This document shows positions 1 through 8,438 of a stretch of DNA of 64,000 nt, one piece after another. Numbering within the stretch: the stretch's first letter is position 1; the number at the start of each line of letters is the position of its first letter. A program made the translations under genes and the position numbers. This DNA is from WHSW01 sp963759295 (GTDB lineage: Bacteria > Actinomycetota > Thermoleophilia > Solirubrobacterales > 70-9), in contig CAVWYT010000010.1 of NCBI GenBank assembly GCA_963759295.1, forward strand, positions 806,001-870,000, written 5' to 3'. Below the pieces are notes generated by a model. That model saw only the letters and a list, made by a program, of their open reading frames with translations, ran no database searches and had not been told where the DNA came from.

Positions 1-1007
1 CCGATGAACAGGATGCCGGTGAACCCGGCGACGCCGTGCGCGGCGAGCACGTCGAGCGTCTCGTCCACCCGAGTCCGGGTCCGGTAGGCGATCAGCGCGT
101 AGCACGGCACCGCGACCAGCGCCCCGAGCAGCATCGCGAACCCGGGGCTGACGAACCCGCCGGCCGGCGTGATCCCGACGCAACCGACGACGATCGCCGT
201 CGCCGCCCCGACCGCCGTCACGCGGCGGCCGCGCAGGGTGTCGAGCAAGAACCAGACGAGCAGCGTGCAGGCGGGCGTGAGGAGCGTGTTGGTGAACGCG
301 AGCACCGAGTTCTGCCCGGTGTTGAAGCCACTGCCCCCGTTGAAGCCGAACCAGCCGAACCACAGCAGGCCCGCGCCGAGGAGCACGTAGACGGTGTTGT
401 GAGGGAGCAGCGCCTGGCGTCCGTAGTCCTTCCGGGCCCCGACCACCAGGGCCGCGGCGAGCGCCGAGAAGCCGGAACCCATCTCGACCGGCACGCCGCC
501 GGCGAAGTCGAGCGTGCCGCCGTCGAGCAGCCAGCCTGGCCCGAACGCCCAGTGCGCCAGCACCGCGTAGACGAGCACCGACCAGAGCGCGGCGAAGACG
601 AGGAAGGCGCCGAAGCGCATCCGCTCGACGACCGCGCCGGAGACCAGCGCCGTGGTGATGATGCAGAAGGTCGCCTGGAAGGCGAAGAAGAGCAGGTGCG
701 GGATCGTCGATCCCTCGCGCGGCGCGTAGGTGACGTCGTTGAGGAAGGCGTGGTCGAGGCCGCCGATGAAGCCATTGCCCTCCGAGAACGCGAGCGAGTA
801 GCCGAGCGCCGCCCAGGTGACGAGCGCGACCGCGATCGCGGCGACGCACATCATGAACGTGTTGAGCGTGTTCTTCGAGCGCACCAGCCCGGCGTAGAAG
901 AGCCCCAGCGCCGGGGTCATCATCAGGACGAGCGCCGTGGCCACCAGCATCCAGGCGGTGTCACCCGCGTTCACCGCCGCGGCCGAGACCAGGCTGGGGG
1001 CGTCCAT
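1..1007 (-). CDS. amt: AmtB-type ammonium transporter (C-terminal end outside window)
   Basis: Membrane channel that conducts ammonium or ammonia into the cell. About 335 residues are visible from the ATG at 1007; the gene runs off the left edge. The frame reads as alternating hydrophobic helices with Amt family blocks, including SGAVVERMRF, a PHN motif (His203) and LAAHGVAGFTG (His324). These two histidines match the twin-His pore pair of the Amt/Rh family. The start overlaps the stop of the upstream PII gene by one base (TGATG), the classic glnB/glnK-amt coupling in which the PII protein plugs the channel when nitrogen is plentiful. The order here is PII first, then amt. I am confident of the family; the far C-terminus cannot be judged. 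Confidence 0.93.
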   Translation of the reverse strand, partial: MDAPSLVSAAAVNAGDTAWMLVATALVLMMTPALGLFYAGLVRSKNTLNTFMMCVAAIAVALVTWAALGYSLAFSEGNGFIGGLDHAFLNDVTYAPREGSTIPHLLFFAFQATFCIITTALVSGAVVERMRFGAFLVFAALWSVLVYAVLAHWAFGPGWLLDGGTLDFAGGVPVEMGSGFSALAAALVVGARKDYGRQALLPHNTVYVLLGAGLLWFGWFGFNGGSGFNTGQNSVLAFTNTLLTPACTLLVWFLLDTLRGRRVTAVGAATAIVVGCVGITPAGGFVSPGFAMLLGALVAVPCYALIAYRTRTRVDETLDVLAAHGVAGFTGILFI

Positions 1008-1360
1008 CAGGCCCCGACCGGGGTGACCGCGCCGTGGTCGGTCTCGCCGGTGCGGATCCGCACCGCGCGCTCCAGCGGGATGACGAAGATCTTGCCGTCG
1101 CCGACCTCGCCGGTGCGCGCGCCGTCGCAGAGCGCCTCGATCGTCGGCTGTACGAAGTCGTCCGAGACCGCGATCTCGAACCTGACCTTCTCGGAGAGGC
1201 CCATCTTCACGGTCGTGCCGCGGTAGGTCTCGACCCGGTCGAGCTCACCGCCATGGCCCTGGACGCGGCTCATCGACAGCCCGCGCACCTCGGCGCGGTA
1301 GAGAGCCTCGAGCACCTCGTTCGCCTTCTCCGGACGGACGATGCCGATCACGAGCTTCAC
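1007..1360 (-). CDS. glnB: PII nitrogen regulatory protein lacking the T-loop Tyr51
   Basis: Small trimeric signal protein that senses ATP/ADP and 2-oxoglutarate and controls partners such as the adjacent ammonium channel. I chose the GTG at 1360 because GGAGGAGG lies 5 nt upstream and the product (117 aa) then starts VKLVIGIVRPEKANEVLEAL, as PII proteins do. The B-loop TGEVGDGKIFV is intact. In the T-loop the conserved YRG (46-48) is followed by TTV, so position 51, the tyrosine that is uridylylated or adenylylated in many PII proteins, is valine. Regulation by covalent modification at that site therefore looks impossible, although nucleotide and 2-oxoglutarate sensing may persist. It is translationally coupled to amt. 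Confidence 0.92.
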   Translation of the reverse strand: MKLVIGIVRPEKANEVLEALYRAEVRGLSMSRVQGHGGELDRVETYRGTTVKMGLSEKVRFEIAVSDDFVQPTIEALCDGARTGEVGDGKIFVIPLERAVRIRTGETDHGAVTPVGA

Positions 1361-1509
1361 CGATCCTCCTCCTTCGCGACCCGCGGGTGGCGACCGTCGC
1401 CGGCGCCCGGCGGGCGTTTCGTGCTTCCTCCTGTCGAGCGCGCGCGAGCCTAACACCGCGACCGACGGCACCTTCGCAACTCGCCGGCCGCGGGTGGGTT
1501 GGGGGCCGG

Positions 1510-2634
1510 ATGGGTGGCAAGCCGACGATGACGGGATCGAACCGAGCCGTCCGGTGGCGCACCGGGCTGCTCGGCGGTGCGCTGGCGATCGCGCTGCTCG
1601 CGACGGCGTCGCCGGCGCCGGCGGCCACGAAGCCGTTCTACGGCGTCGTTCCGCAGACGCCGCTCAAGCCCGCCGACTACGAGCGCATGGCGAAGGGCAA
1701 GGTGGGCACGATCCGGATTCCGTTCGCGTGGCCGTCGATCGACCCGGCCCGGCCCGCCGGCGACTTCAACTTCGCCGGCATCGACGAGGTGGTGGCGAAT
1801 GCGGCCCGCAACCGGATCGACGTGCTGCCGTTCCTGTCGGGGAGCCCGGACTGGGTGGCCAGGAGCCTCGACCGCCGCCACTGCGGCGGTGACTGCGTGC
1901 GCTACGCGCCGAGCGGGAAGGCGGCGCTGGCCGCTTGGCGGGAGTTCGTCGCCGCTACCGTCGCGCGCTATGGGCGCAAGGGGAGCTTCTGGTCCGAGCA
2001 CCCCAGAGTGCCGCGGCGGCCGATCGAGGTCTGGCAGATCTGGAACGAGCAGAACTCGCGCTCGTTCTTCGCCCCGAAGGCGAGGCCGCGGGCGTACGCG
2101 AAGCTGCTCAGGGCGGCTTCGAGGGCGATCAAGGGCCGCGACCGCCGCGCGAAGATCGTGCTCGGCGGCATGCCGCAGCTGGCGGGGTCGCGCAAGGCGA
2201 CCCCGGGGACGAGATACCTTCGCGGCCTCTACCGGATCAAGGGCATCGCGAAGCGATTCGACGGGGTGGCCGTTCACCCGTACGGGGCCAAGGTCGGGGC
2301 GGTGATCGACCAGGTGGAGGCGTTCCGCGAGCAGATCGTCGACGCGCACGACGGTGGCGCGAGCCTCTGGGTGACCGAGACCGGCTGGAGCTCGGCGCGC
2401 GGCGCCAACCCGCTCACCGTCGGAGCCCGGGGGCAGTCGAGCCGGCTCAGGGGCGCGTTCCGCTACTTCCGGGCCAACCGCGGGCGCCTCAACCTCGAGT
2501 CCGTGGACTGGTTCAGCTGGATGGATTCACCGGCCTCGATCTGCGACTGGTGCGCGAAGTCCGGCCTCCTGCGAACCGGGCGGCGCGCGAAGCCGGCCTG
2601 GCGCGCCCTCACCGGGTTCACCGGGGGCCGTTAG
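1510..2634 (+). CDS. secreted glycoside hydrolase, clan GH-A fold (GH39/GH5-like)
   Basis: Predicted extracellular glycosidase of 374 residues. The N-terminus has a basic stretch, a hydrophobic segment (LLGGALAIALLATASPAPA) and a likely signal-peptidase site before KPFYGVV. The TIM-barrel signature residues of clan GH-A are visible: WQIWNEQN supplies the NE acid/base pair in the middle, and WVTETGWSS supplies the nucleophile glutamate. WFSWMDSP near the end fits the last barrel strand. Start is uncertain: ATG 1510 and ATG 1528 are both possible and neither has a strong ribosome site. Substrate cannot be inferred. The gene stands alone, upstream of a convergent MFS gene. Confidence 0.8.
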   Translation: MGGKPTMTGSNRAVRWRTGLLGGALAIALLATASPAPAATKPFYGVVPQTPLKPADYERMAKGKVGTIRIPFAWPSIDPARPAGDFNFAGIDEVVANAARNRIDVLPFLSGSPDWVARSLDRRHCGGDCVRYAPSGKAALAAWREFVAATVARYGRKGSFWSEHPRVPRRPIEVWQIWNEQNSRSFFAPKARPRAYAKLLRAASRAIKGRDRRAKIVLGGMPQLAGSRKATPGTRYLRGLYRIKGIAKRFDGVAVHPYGAKVGAVIDQVEAFREQIVDAHDGGASLWVTETGWSSARGANPLTVGARGQSSRLRGAFRYFRANRGRLNLESVDWFSWMDSPASICDWCAKSGLLRTGRRAKPAWRALTGFTGGR

Positions 2635-2643
2635 CCGCTCCCC

Positions 2644-4176
2644 CTACGTGGCCTCGGAGTAGGCCGGCTCGCGGTCGCCCGGCTCGAGCTCGGCCTCGGT
2701 CCGCTCGCTCGGCTGCTCGAGCACCGCGACCGCGACGACGACCGCGGCGATCACCAGCGCCGCCCCGATCAGGAACGCGAGGTGATAACCGCTGGTCAGC
2801 GCCGACGCCGTCGATTCGCCGGCGGCGGCGAGTTCGTCGCTGCGTGTGGACGAGAGCGTCGCCAGGACCGCAAGGCCGAGCGCGCCGCCGACCTGGGCGG
2901 TCGTGTTGACGAGCCCCGAGGCGAGCCCCGCGTCCGCCTGCGTGGCGCCCGACATCGCGAGCGTCATCAGCGCCGGGAAGCAGACGCCGATCCCGAGCGC
3001 CAGGACGATCATCACCGGGAGCACGTCGGTGACGTAGTTGCCGTCGACGGGCGCCCGGGTGAACAGAGCGAGCCCGGCCGCGATCAGCACCAGCCCCGGG
3101 ATCAGCGTCGTGCGGGCGCCGAAGCGGGTGATCAGCGGCTCCGCGTAGCGGAACGAGAGCACCCCCATGATCAGGGTGGCCGGAAGGAACGCGAGCCCGA
3201 TCTCCAGCGGGCCGTAGCCGAGGACGCGCTCGAGGTACAGGGCGCCCATGAAGAACATCCCGAACATCCCGGCGACGGTCAGCGCCTGGATCACGTTGGC
3301 GCCCGAGACGTTGCGGGAGCGGAAGATCCGCAGCGGGATCAGGGGGTTGGCGGCCCGGGCCTCGCGGAGGACGAAGGCGGCCAGAAGCGCCGCCGAGGCG
3401 ACCCCGAGGGCGAGCGTCTGGCCGTCGCCCCAGCCGAGCTCGGCCGCCGGCTTGACGATCGTGTAGACGCCGAGCATCAGCGCCGTGGTGATCAGCACCG
3501 CCCCGGCGACGTCCGCGCCGTCACCGAACCCGATCCCGGCGTCGCGGCTGAGCAACCGCTGCGCCAGGACCGCGGTGACGATCGCGATCGGGACGTTGAT
3601 GAAGAAGATCCAGTGCCAGTTGATCGAGTCGGTGAGCACGCCGCCGGCGAGCAGCCCGATCGAGCCGCCGGCGGAGGCGACGAAGCCGTAGACGCCGATC
3701 GCCTTCGCCTGCTCGCGCGGCTCCGGGAACATGGTCACGATCATCCCCAGGATCACGGCCGAGGTCATCGCTCCGCCGATGCCCTGGACGAAGCGGGAGA
3801 CGACCAGCATCTCCTCGGTCTGCGAAACGCCGCAGAGAAGCGAGGCGACCGTGAACAGCGCCAGCCCGGCCAAAAACACCCGCTTGCGACCGAGGATGTC
3901 GCCGAAGCGACCGGCGAGCAGGAGCAGGCCGCCGAAGGCGATCAAGTACGCGTTCACGACCCACGCCAGGCTCGACTGCGAGAAGCCGAGGTCGTCCTGA
4001 ATCGAGGGCAGCGCCACATTGACCACGGTCACGTCGAGCACGATCATCAGCATCCCGGCGCAGAGCACATAGAGCGCGATCCAGCGGCTCCCGTCGCCCA
4101 GCGTCGCCGTGCGGCGATCGTTCCTGCTCTCGATCCGGCCATTCCTCATTCGTCTTGCCCTCCGCTTGGTTTCCAT
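2644..4176 (-). CDS. MFS drug transporter, DHA2 (EmrB/QacA) family, 14 TMS
   Basis: Proton-driven multidrug exporter of 510 residues in the cytoplasmic membrane. The DHA2 hallmarks are visible: the LDVTVVNVALPSIQ motif in helix 1, GRFGDILGRKRVF (motif A) after helix 2, RFVQGIGGA, and the antiporter motif C region near GLLAGGVLTDSINWHWIFFINVP. The number of hydrophobic segments fits 14 helices. The last 25 residues are acidic and probably cytosolic. A basic N-terminal tail of about 25 residues precedes helix 1; ATG 4149 is an alternative start. No regulator is adjacent, so the substrate is unknown. Confidence 0.88.
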   Translation of the reverse strand: METKRRARRMRNGRIESRNDRRTATLGDGSRWIALYVLCAGMLMIVLDVTVVNVALPSIQDDLGFSQSSLAWVVNAYLIAFGGLLLLAGRFGDILGRKRVFLAGLALFTVASLLCGVSQTEEMLVVSRFVQGIGGAMTSAVILGMIVTMFPEPREQAKAIGVYGFVASAGGSIGLLAGGVLTDSINWHWIFFINVPIAIVTAVLAQRLLSRDAGIGFGDGADVAGAVLITTALMLGVYTIVKPAAELGWGDGQTLALGVASAALLAAFVLREARAANPLIPLRIFRSRNVSGANVIQALTVAGMFGMFFMGALYLERVLGYGPLEIGLAFLPATLIMGVLSFRYAEPLITRFGARTTLIPGLVLIAAGLALFTRAPVDGNYVTDVLPVMIVLALGIGVCFPALMTLAMSGATQADAGLASGLVNTTAQVGGALGLAVLATLSSTRSDELAAAGESTASALTSGYHLAFLIGAALVIAAVVVAVAVLEQPSERTEAELEPGDREPAYSEAT

Positions 4177-4247
4177 AGCTTGTACTGAAGACCGCCCCCC
4201 GGTCGAGAAGTCATCGCTGATCGCCCGGATGCCCCCTCGGACCTAAA

Positions 4248-4610
4248 TCAGCGCTTCGGCTGCCAGAAGGCGAGCTCGCCGCCGGCCGGCGCCGAGACCA
4301 CGCTGCGCCACCCGACCGGCCCTTCCCGCGGCTCGAGCAGCACCGACGCCCCGAGCCCGCGCGCACGCTCGGTCGCCGCGCGGACCTCGTCGACCTCGAC
4401 GTAGGGCAGCCACAGCGGCCGCCTCGTCGCGCATTCGACGATCCCGCCGCCGACGCCGCCGCCGAGCTCGAGGGCGACGTAGGAGCTCGATCCGCACGCG
4501 ACCCGCTCGGCTCGCCAGCCACAGAGGTCCGCGTAGAAGTCGCTCGCCCCGCGCTGGTCGGCGGTGTGGAGCTCGAGGTGGACGACCGGGTTTGCCGGGT
4601 TGCGGACCAT
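4248..4610 (-). CDS. VOC family (glyoxalase/dioxygenase-fold) protein
   Basis: Protein of 120 residues with the paired beta-alpha-beta-beta-beta modules of the vicinal-oxygen-chelate superfamily: VVHLELHTADQRGASDFYADLCGW opens module one and LPYVEVDEVRAATERARGLGAS opens module two. PREGPVGWRSVVSAPAGGELAFWQPK is the usual end. Potential metal ligands are the His near residue 11 and the Glu in LAFWQ-type position, but the set looks incomplete. It is divergent from an ECF sigma factor gene starting 67 bases away, a pairing common in actinobacteria. No substrate can be assigned. Confidence 0.75.
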   Translation of the reverse strand: MVRNPANPVVHLELHTADQRGASDFYADLCGWRAERVACGSSSYVALELGGGVGGGIVECATRRPLWLPYVEVDEVRAATERARGLGASVLLEPREGPVGWRSVVSAPAGGELAFWQPKR

Positions 4611-4676
4611 CGCGTACCCGTACGACCGCCGGCAGGCCGCGGACTAATCGGTCGGGCGGCTAATCTGCAGCCGGGG

Positions 4677-5795
4677 ATGGGCATCGCCTCCGCAAATCCG
4701 ACGGGCGATCAGCAACGACTGCTCGACGCCGCGCGCCGCGGCGACGAGGGTGCCTATCAGCGGCTGGTCGACCGACACCGCGGCGAGCTCCACGCTCACT
4801 GTTACCGGATGCTCGGTTCGGTCCACGACGCCGAGGACGCGCTCCAGGAGACGATGCTGCGCGCCTGGCGGGGCCTCGAGCGCTTCGAGGGCCGCAGCTC
4901 GCTGCGCTCGTGGCTGTATCGGATCGCGACCAACACCTCGCTGAACCTGATCGAGAAGCGCCCGAAGCGGGTGCTGCCGGTTGACTACGGCCCGCCGGCC
5001 GACCCGCACGAGAGCCCTCCCGGAGTTCCGGTGGTCGAGTCGGTATGGATCGAGCCCTACCCGGACGAGCGGCTCGCGATCGAGGACGGCTACGCCGCGC
5101 CCGAGGCGAGCTACGAGCAGCGCGAGAGCGTCGAGCTGGCGTTCATCGCCGCGCTCCAGCTCCTACCGCCCAACCAGCGGGCGGTCCTGATCCTCCGCGA
5201 GGTGCTCGGGTTCTCCGCCAAGGAGGCGGCCGAGACGCTCGAGACGACGGTCGCATCGGTGAACAGCGCCCTGCAGCGCGCCCGCGCGACGATCGACGAC
5301 CGGCTTCCAGACCAGAGCCAGCAGGAGACGCTGCGCTCGCTCGGCGACGACGGCGTCCGCGAGGTCGTGCAGGGCTACATCGACGCATGGGACCGCGGCG
5401 ACATCGAGGGCGTCGTTGCGATGCTGACCGAGGACGCGACCTTCGCCATGCCCCCGCTGGCGAGCTGGTACACCGGAACCGAGGCGCTCCGTGGCTTCCT
5501 CGAGGTCGGGCCGCTGTCGGGCGAATGGCGCTGGAAGCACGTGTACGTCCGGGCCAGCGGCCAGCCGGCGCTCGCGTTCTATGAGTGGGACGACGCCGAG
5601 GGCGCGTACCTACCGTTCGCGCTCAACGTGCTCACCCTGCGCGGCGAGCGGATCAGCGACGTCACCGCCTTCATCTGCCGCTCGACCGAGAGCACCGATC
5701 CCGAGTCCTACGCGCGCTTCCCGGAGGAGCCGTTCGATCCGCAGCGCCTCGCGGCGGCGTTCGAGAACTTCGGCCTGCCGGAGCGGCTCGACTGA
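4677..5795 (+). CDS. ECF sigma factor with C-terminal SnoaL-like domain
   Basis: RNA polymerase sigma-70 family factor of 372 residues. The sigma2 region (about residues 15-85) includes CYRMLGSVHDAEDALQETMLRAWRG and the region 2.4 segment SLRSWLYRIATN. Sigma4 (about 160-215) includes LPPNQRAVLILREVLGFSAKEAAETL. A SnoaL/NTF2-like domain follows (about 225-350, VVQGYIDAWDRGDIEGVVAMLTEDA). This is the architecture of the ECF groups that use the NTF2-like tail instead of an anti-sigma factor to control activity. I placed the start at ATG 4677 because upstream residues in that frame are not family-like. The neighbour is a divergent VOC protein that could be co-regulated. Confidence 0.88.
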   Translation: MGIASANPTGDQQRLLDAARRGDEGAYQRLVDRHRGELHAHCYRMLGSVHDAEDALQETMLRAWRGLERFEGRSSLRSWLYRIATNTSLNLIEKRPKRVLPVDYGPPADPHESPPGVPVVESVWIEPYPDERLAIEDGYAAPEASYEQRESVELAFIAALQLLPPNQRAVLILREVLGFSAKEAAETLETTVASVNSALQRARATIDDRLPDQSQQETLRSLGDDGVREVVQGYIDAWDRGDIEGVVAMLTEDATFAMPPLASWYTGTEALRGFLEVGPLSGEWRWKHVYVRASGQPALAFYEWDDAEGAYLPFALNVLTLRGERISDVTAFICRSTESTDPESYARFPEEPFDPQRLAAAFENFGLPERLD

Positions 5796-5832
5796 CCGAT
5801 CGGCTCCGGGCGTTCGCCTCTTTCGTTCGCGT

Positions 5833-6020
5833 TCAGGCGGCCTCGTGTTCGACGACCTCGTAGATGCCGTCGGTGCCGACAGCCTCGATGAACGGCGCGA
5901 TCCTCTCGAGCTGTTCGTCATAGCCGGAGTACAGGTCGGAGCTCCGCAGCTCCTCGAGCGTGCCGTCGAAGAGCCCGAAGCAGATCACCTCGTCCGGGTT
6001 CTCGGTCGTCGGCAGATCAT
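5833..6020 (-). pseudogene. small dimeric-barrel-like protein, start region broken
   Basis: A coding frame ends at 5833 and reads PTTENPDEVICFGLFDGTLE, then further family-like residues ending IYEVVEHEAA. This resembles the C-terminal part of small actinobacterial proteins of the dimeric alpha/beta-barrel (antibiotic-biosynthesis-monooxygenase-like) type. A good ribosome site (AGGAAGGAG) lies 7 nt before ATG 6020, but that ATG is one base out of frame with the coding body. Either a single base is missing just after the start, or this is a truncated remnant. The full family is usually longer, so the N-terminal half appears absent. Family assignment is from recalled sequence style only. Confidence 0.4.
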
Positions 6021-6121
6021 CCGGACGCTCCTTCCTGTGGTCGAAGCGAACCTAGCACCGCATCGAAATCGGCCATCATCGAGCGATCAAGGCCGGCAGC
6101 GTCAACCGTGAGCGAAGCCGC

Positions 6122-7105
6122 GTCCTGGTTGCGCCGGACTCCTTCAAGGGCACCTACTCGGCTTCGCAGGTGAGCTCCGCGATCGCCGACGGCCTCCGGC
6201 GGGCCGGGGTGAAGCCGATTCGCTGCCCGGTCGCCGACGGTGGCGAGGGCACGCTCGACGTCCTGCTCGCGGCCCGCGGTGGGCGCTTCGTCGAGGCGGG
6301 CGCCCAGGATCCGCTGCGCCGGACGATCGAGGCCGGGTTCGCGATCCTCGAGGGCGAGCCGATCACGGCGCTGGTCGAGAGCGCCCGCGCGATCGGGCTC
6401 GACAGGCTCGCGCTCGGCGAGCGCGACCCGTGGCTGGCGGGCAGCCGCGGCGCCGGGCAGCTGATCGTCGCCGCCGATCGCGCCGGCGCCGAGCGCATCC
6501 TCGTGGCCACCGGCGGCACCGCGACGATGGACGGGGGGATCGGCGCCACGGAAGCGATCCGTGAGGCCGGTGGCTTGGGCGAGGTCGAGCTCATCGTCCT
6601 CTGCGACGTCGACACGCCCTGGGAGCGCTGCGCGGCCACCTTCGGGCCGCAGAAGGGAGCCGACCCCGGTTTGGTCGAGAAACTGGCCGGCCGCCTCGAC
6701 GCGCTCGCCGGCTCGCTTCCCCGCGATCCCCGCGGGGTGGCTCGAACGGGCGCCGCCGGCGGACTGTCCGGCGCCCTGTGGGCGAATTTCGGGGCGGATC
6801 TGAGAAGCGGCGCCGAACACGTGCTCGAAGCCTGCGAGTTCGACTCGCGGCTCGCCGCCGCCGACGCGGTGATCGTCGGCGAGGGCCGGCTCGACGAGCA
6901 GAGCCTCGAGGGAAAGGTCCTTGGCGAGATCACCGCCCGAGCACGGCGAGCCGGCGTTCCCGTTCACGCCCTCGTTGGCCGCAACGAGCTCGATCAGCGG
7001 CGCGCGGCGGCGGTCGGGATCGCCACGATCAGCGAGGCAACCAGCCTTCCCGAGCTCGAGTCGGCGGCCCGCTCGCTCGCCCTGGCGTGGTCGGGCGCGC
7101 GCTGA
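6122..7105 (+). CDS. glxK: glycerate kinase (GarK/GlxK family), start codon unresolved
   Basis: Cytosolic enzyme that phosphorylates D-glycerate (2-phosphoglycerate-forming in most of this family). The frame carries the family N-terminus VLVAPDSFKGTYSA, then CPVADGGEGTLDVL, LVATGGTATMDGG and VIVGEGRLDEQSLEGK, all typical of the PF02595 fold. The conserved sequence begins at about 6122, but no ATG, GTG or TTG exists in frame between the stop near 6056 and GTG 6170. GTG 6108 would be a natural start and is one base out of phase, so a base is probably missing between 6111 and 6121. At about 328 residues it is shorter than the usual 370-380. Confidence 0.85.
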   Translation, partial: VLVAPDSFKGTYSASQVSSAIADGLRRAGVKPIRCPVADGGEGTLDVLLAARGGRFVEAGAQDPLRRTIEAGFAILEGEPITALVESARAIGLDRLALGERDPWLAGSRGAGQLIVAADRAGAERILVATGGTATMDGGIGATEAIREAGGLGEVELIVLCDVDTPWERCAATFGPQKGADPGLVEKLAGRLDALAGSLPRDPRGVARTGAAGGLSGALWANFGADLRSGAEHVLEACEFDSRLAAADAVIVGEGRLDEQSLEGKVLGEITARARRAGVPVHALVGRNELDQRRAAAVGIATISEATSLPELESAARSLALAWSGAR

Positions 7106-7159
7106 AACGGCTCGTCCGGCGACGGCGCCCGCTGAGTCGAAGCCGGAGCCCGCGCCTGC

Positions 7160-8191
7160 TCAGGAAGAGTCGTGGCTGCGCGCGCGTTCGAGCACCTCGG
7201 CCATCCGCCGGACCTGGCGGCGCACGTCGTGCTCGGCCGCCGCTCGCCGCGCCGCCGGATTCGGGGATGGCAAGCTCGCGGCGCGCTCGAGAGCGGCGGC
7301 CAGCGCGTCCTGGTCGCTCGGATCCACCAGGACCCCGCAATCCGGTGAGACGAACTCCGGCGGCCCGCCGACGGTCGTCGCGACGACGCTTCGCTCCATC
7401 GCCATCGCCTCGAGCGTCGCCTGCCCGAACGGCTCGATCAGCGACGGCTGGCAGAGCACGTCGCAGGCGGCGAGCCAGCTCGGCACCTCGGCCTGGGGCA
7501 TTCGGCCGGTGACCGTGATCCGGTCGCGACCCGCGAGCGCGTCGCGCAGCGGTCCGTCGCCGACGAACGCGAGGCGTCCTCGACCGAGCGACTCGAATGC
7601 GTCGGCGAGCCGAACCACGTTCTTGCGCTCGATCAGCGAGCCGACGCACACGAACGCCGGCTCGTCGCCCTCCCATCCGAGCTCCGTTCGCGCCGCGGCG
7701 GCCGTCCGCGGGCTGAAGAAGTCGAGGTCCACTCCGCAATCGGCCACCGCGAGCTTGCCGGCGGCGCCCGGGACCCGTTCGGCGAGCCGGTCTCCGAGCC
7801 AGCGCGAGTTTGCGATCACCGCCGAGGCGCGGCTCACGACCCAGCGCGTCCCGGCCGCGGCGCCGCGAATCGCGCCCACGTTCTCGACATCCTGGCCGTG
7901 GGCCATGACCACCAGCGGCGCCCGCCCGACCACCGCCGCGAAGGCCCCGGCCACACCGGCGGGGTAGAGAAAGTGGGCGAAGACCACGCCGGGACGCCGG
8001 CGTCGGGCCGCACCGACCGCCTCGGCCACCAGCCGTGCGTACTTCGCCGGCGAGCCGCCGCGGCGGCTGATCGCGGCGACCTCGACCTCGTGCCCAAGCC
8101 GCTCGAGCTCGCGGCGGACAGGAACGAGGAAGCTGCCGAGGTCCGGGTTCGCGGGGCTCGGCCACATCTGGGTGACGAGGAGGATTCGCAC
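7160..8191 (-). CDS. GT4 family glycosyltransferase
   Basis: Retaining GT-B fold glycosyltransferase of 343 residues, cytosolic or membrane-associated. The N-terminal domain starts MRILLVTQMWPSPANPDLGSF, a typical GT4 beginning with a glycine-rich loop. The C-terminal domain contains VCVGSLIERKN, FVGDGPLRDAL and the E-x7-E nucleotide-sugar motif in SLIEPFGQATLEAMAMERSVVAT, then GGPPEFV. The acceptor and sugar are unknown. The gene is convergent with glycerate kinase and has no glycan-biosynthesis neighbours, so its pathway cannot be read from context. Confidence 0.88.
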   Translation of the reverse strand: MRILLVTQMWPSPANPDLGSFLVPVRRELERLGHEVEVAAISRRGGSPAKYARLVAEAVGAARRRRPGVVFAHFLYPAGVAGAFAAVVGRAPLVVMAHGQDVENVGAIRGAAAGTRWVVSRASAVIANSRWLGDRLAERVPGAAGKLAVADCGVDLDFFSPRTAAAARTELGWEGDEPAFVCVGSLIERKNVVRLADAFESLGRGRLAFVGDGPLRDALAGRDRITVTGRMPQAEVPSWLAACDVLCQPSLIEPFGQATLEAMAMERSVVATTVGGPPEFVSPDCGVLVDPSDQDALAAALERAASLPSPNPAARRAAAEHDVRRQVRRMAEVLERARSHDSS

Positions 8192-8400
8192 GGCGCCAGG
8201 ATTATCAGCGCGGTGCCCGGACGCCCGCCTCGCCGGGCACGACGGTCGTCGTCATCTATTCCTTTGACTTCGGCCGAATCAAGTCACCTAACCGTCCGGA
8301 CTCGACCTCCGTCGCTTGCCACGGTTGATCGGTGCGCGGACATATTTTTGCCTGACTTCGCACATACGAGAGCCCTCGGGAGGTGTGTTTGAGGCAAGAC

Positions 8401-8438
8401 TTGACAAATAGGCGGCGGTGTGAGATGGATTGCGCGCT
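8401..8438 (+). promoter_or_regulatory. possible -35 element upstream of the sugar operon
   Basis: A consensus TTGACA lies at 8401-8406, 33 bases before the probable ROK start, inside the 247-base gap after the glycosyltransferase. I see no convincing -10 at 17 bases; GATGGA at 8424 is a poor match. The preceding bases TTTGAGGCAAG and the following TGACAAA form a loose dyad that could be an operator for the ROK protein. The rest of the gap holds nothing I recognise. Confidence 0.3.

Noticed and set aside
2782..4188. Long open frame antisense to the MFS gene, and similar long antisense frames throughout (for example opposite 32478-33593, 38374-40548 and 40541-44251).
   Set aside because: In very GC-rich DNA stops are rare in the antisense frames. 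These translations are Arg/Asp/Gly/His-rich, lack family motifs and lie opposite well-supported genes.
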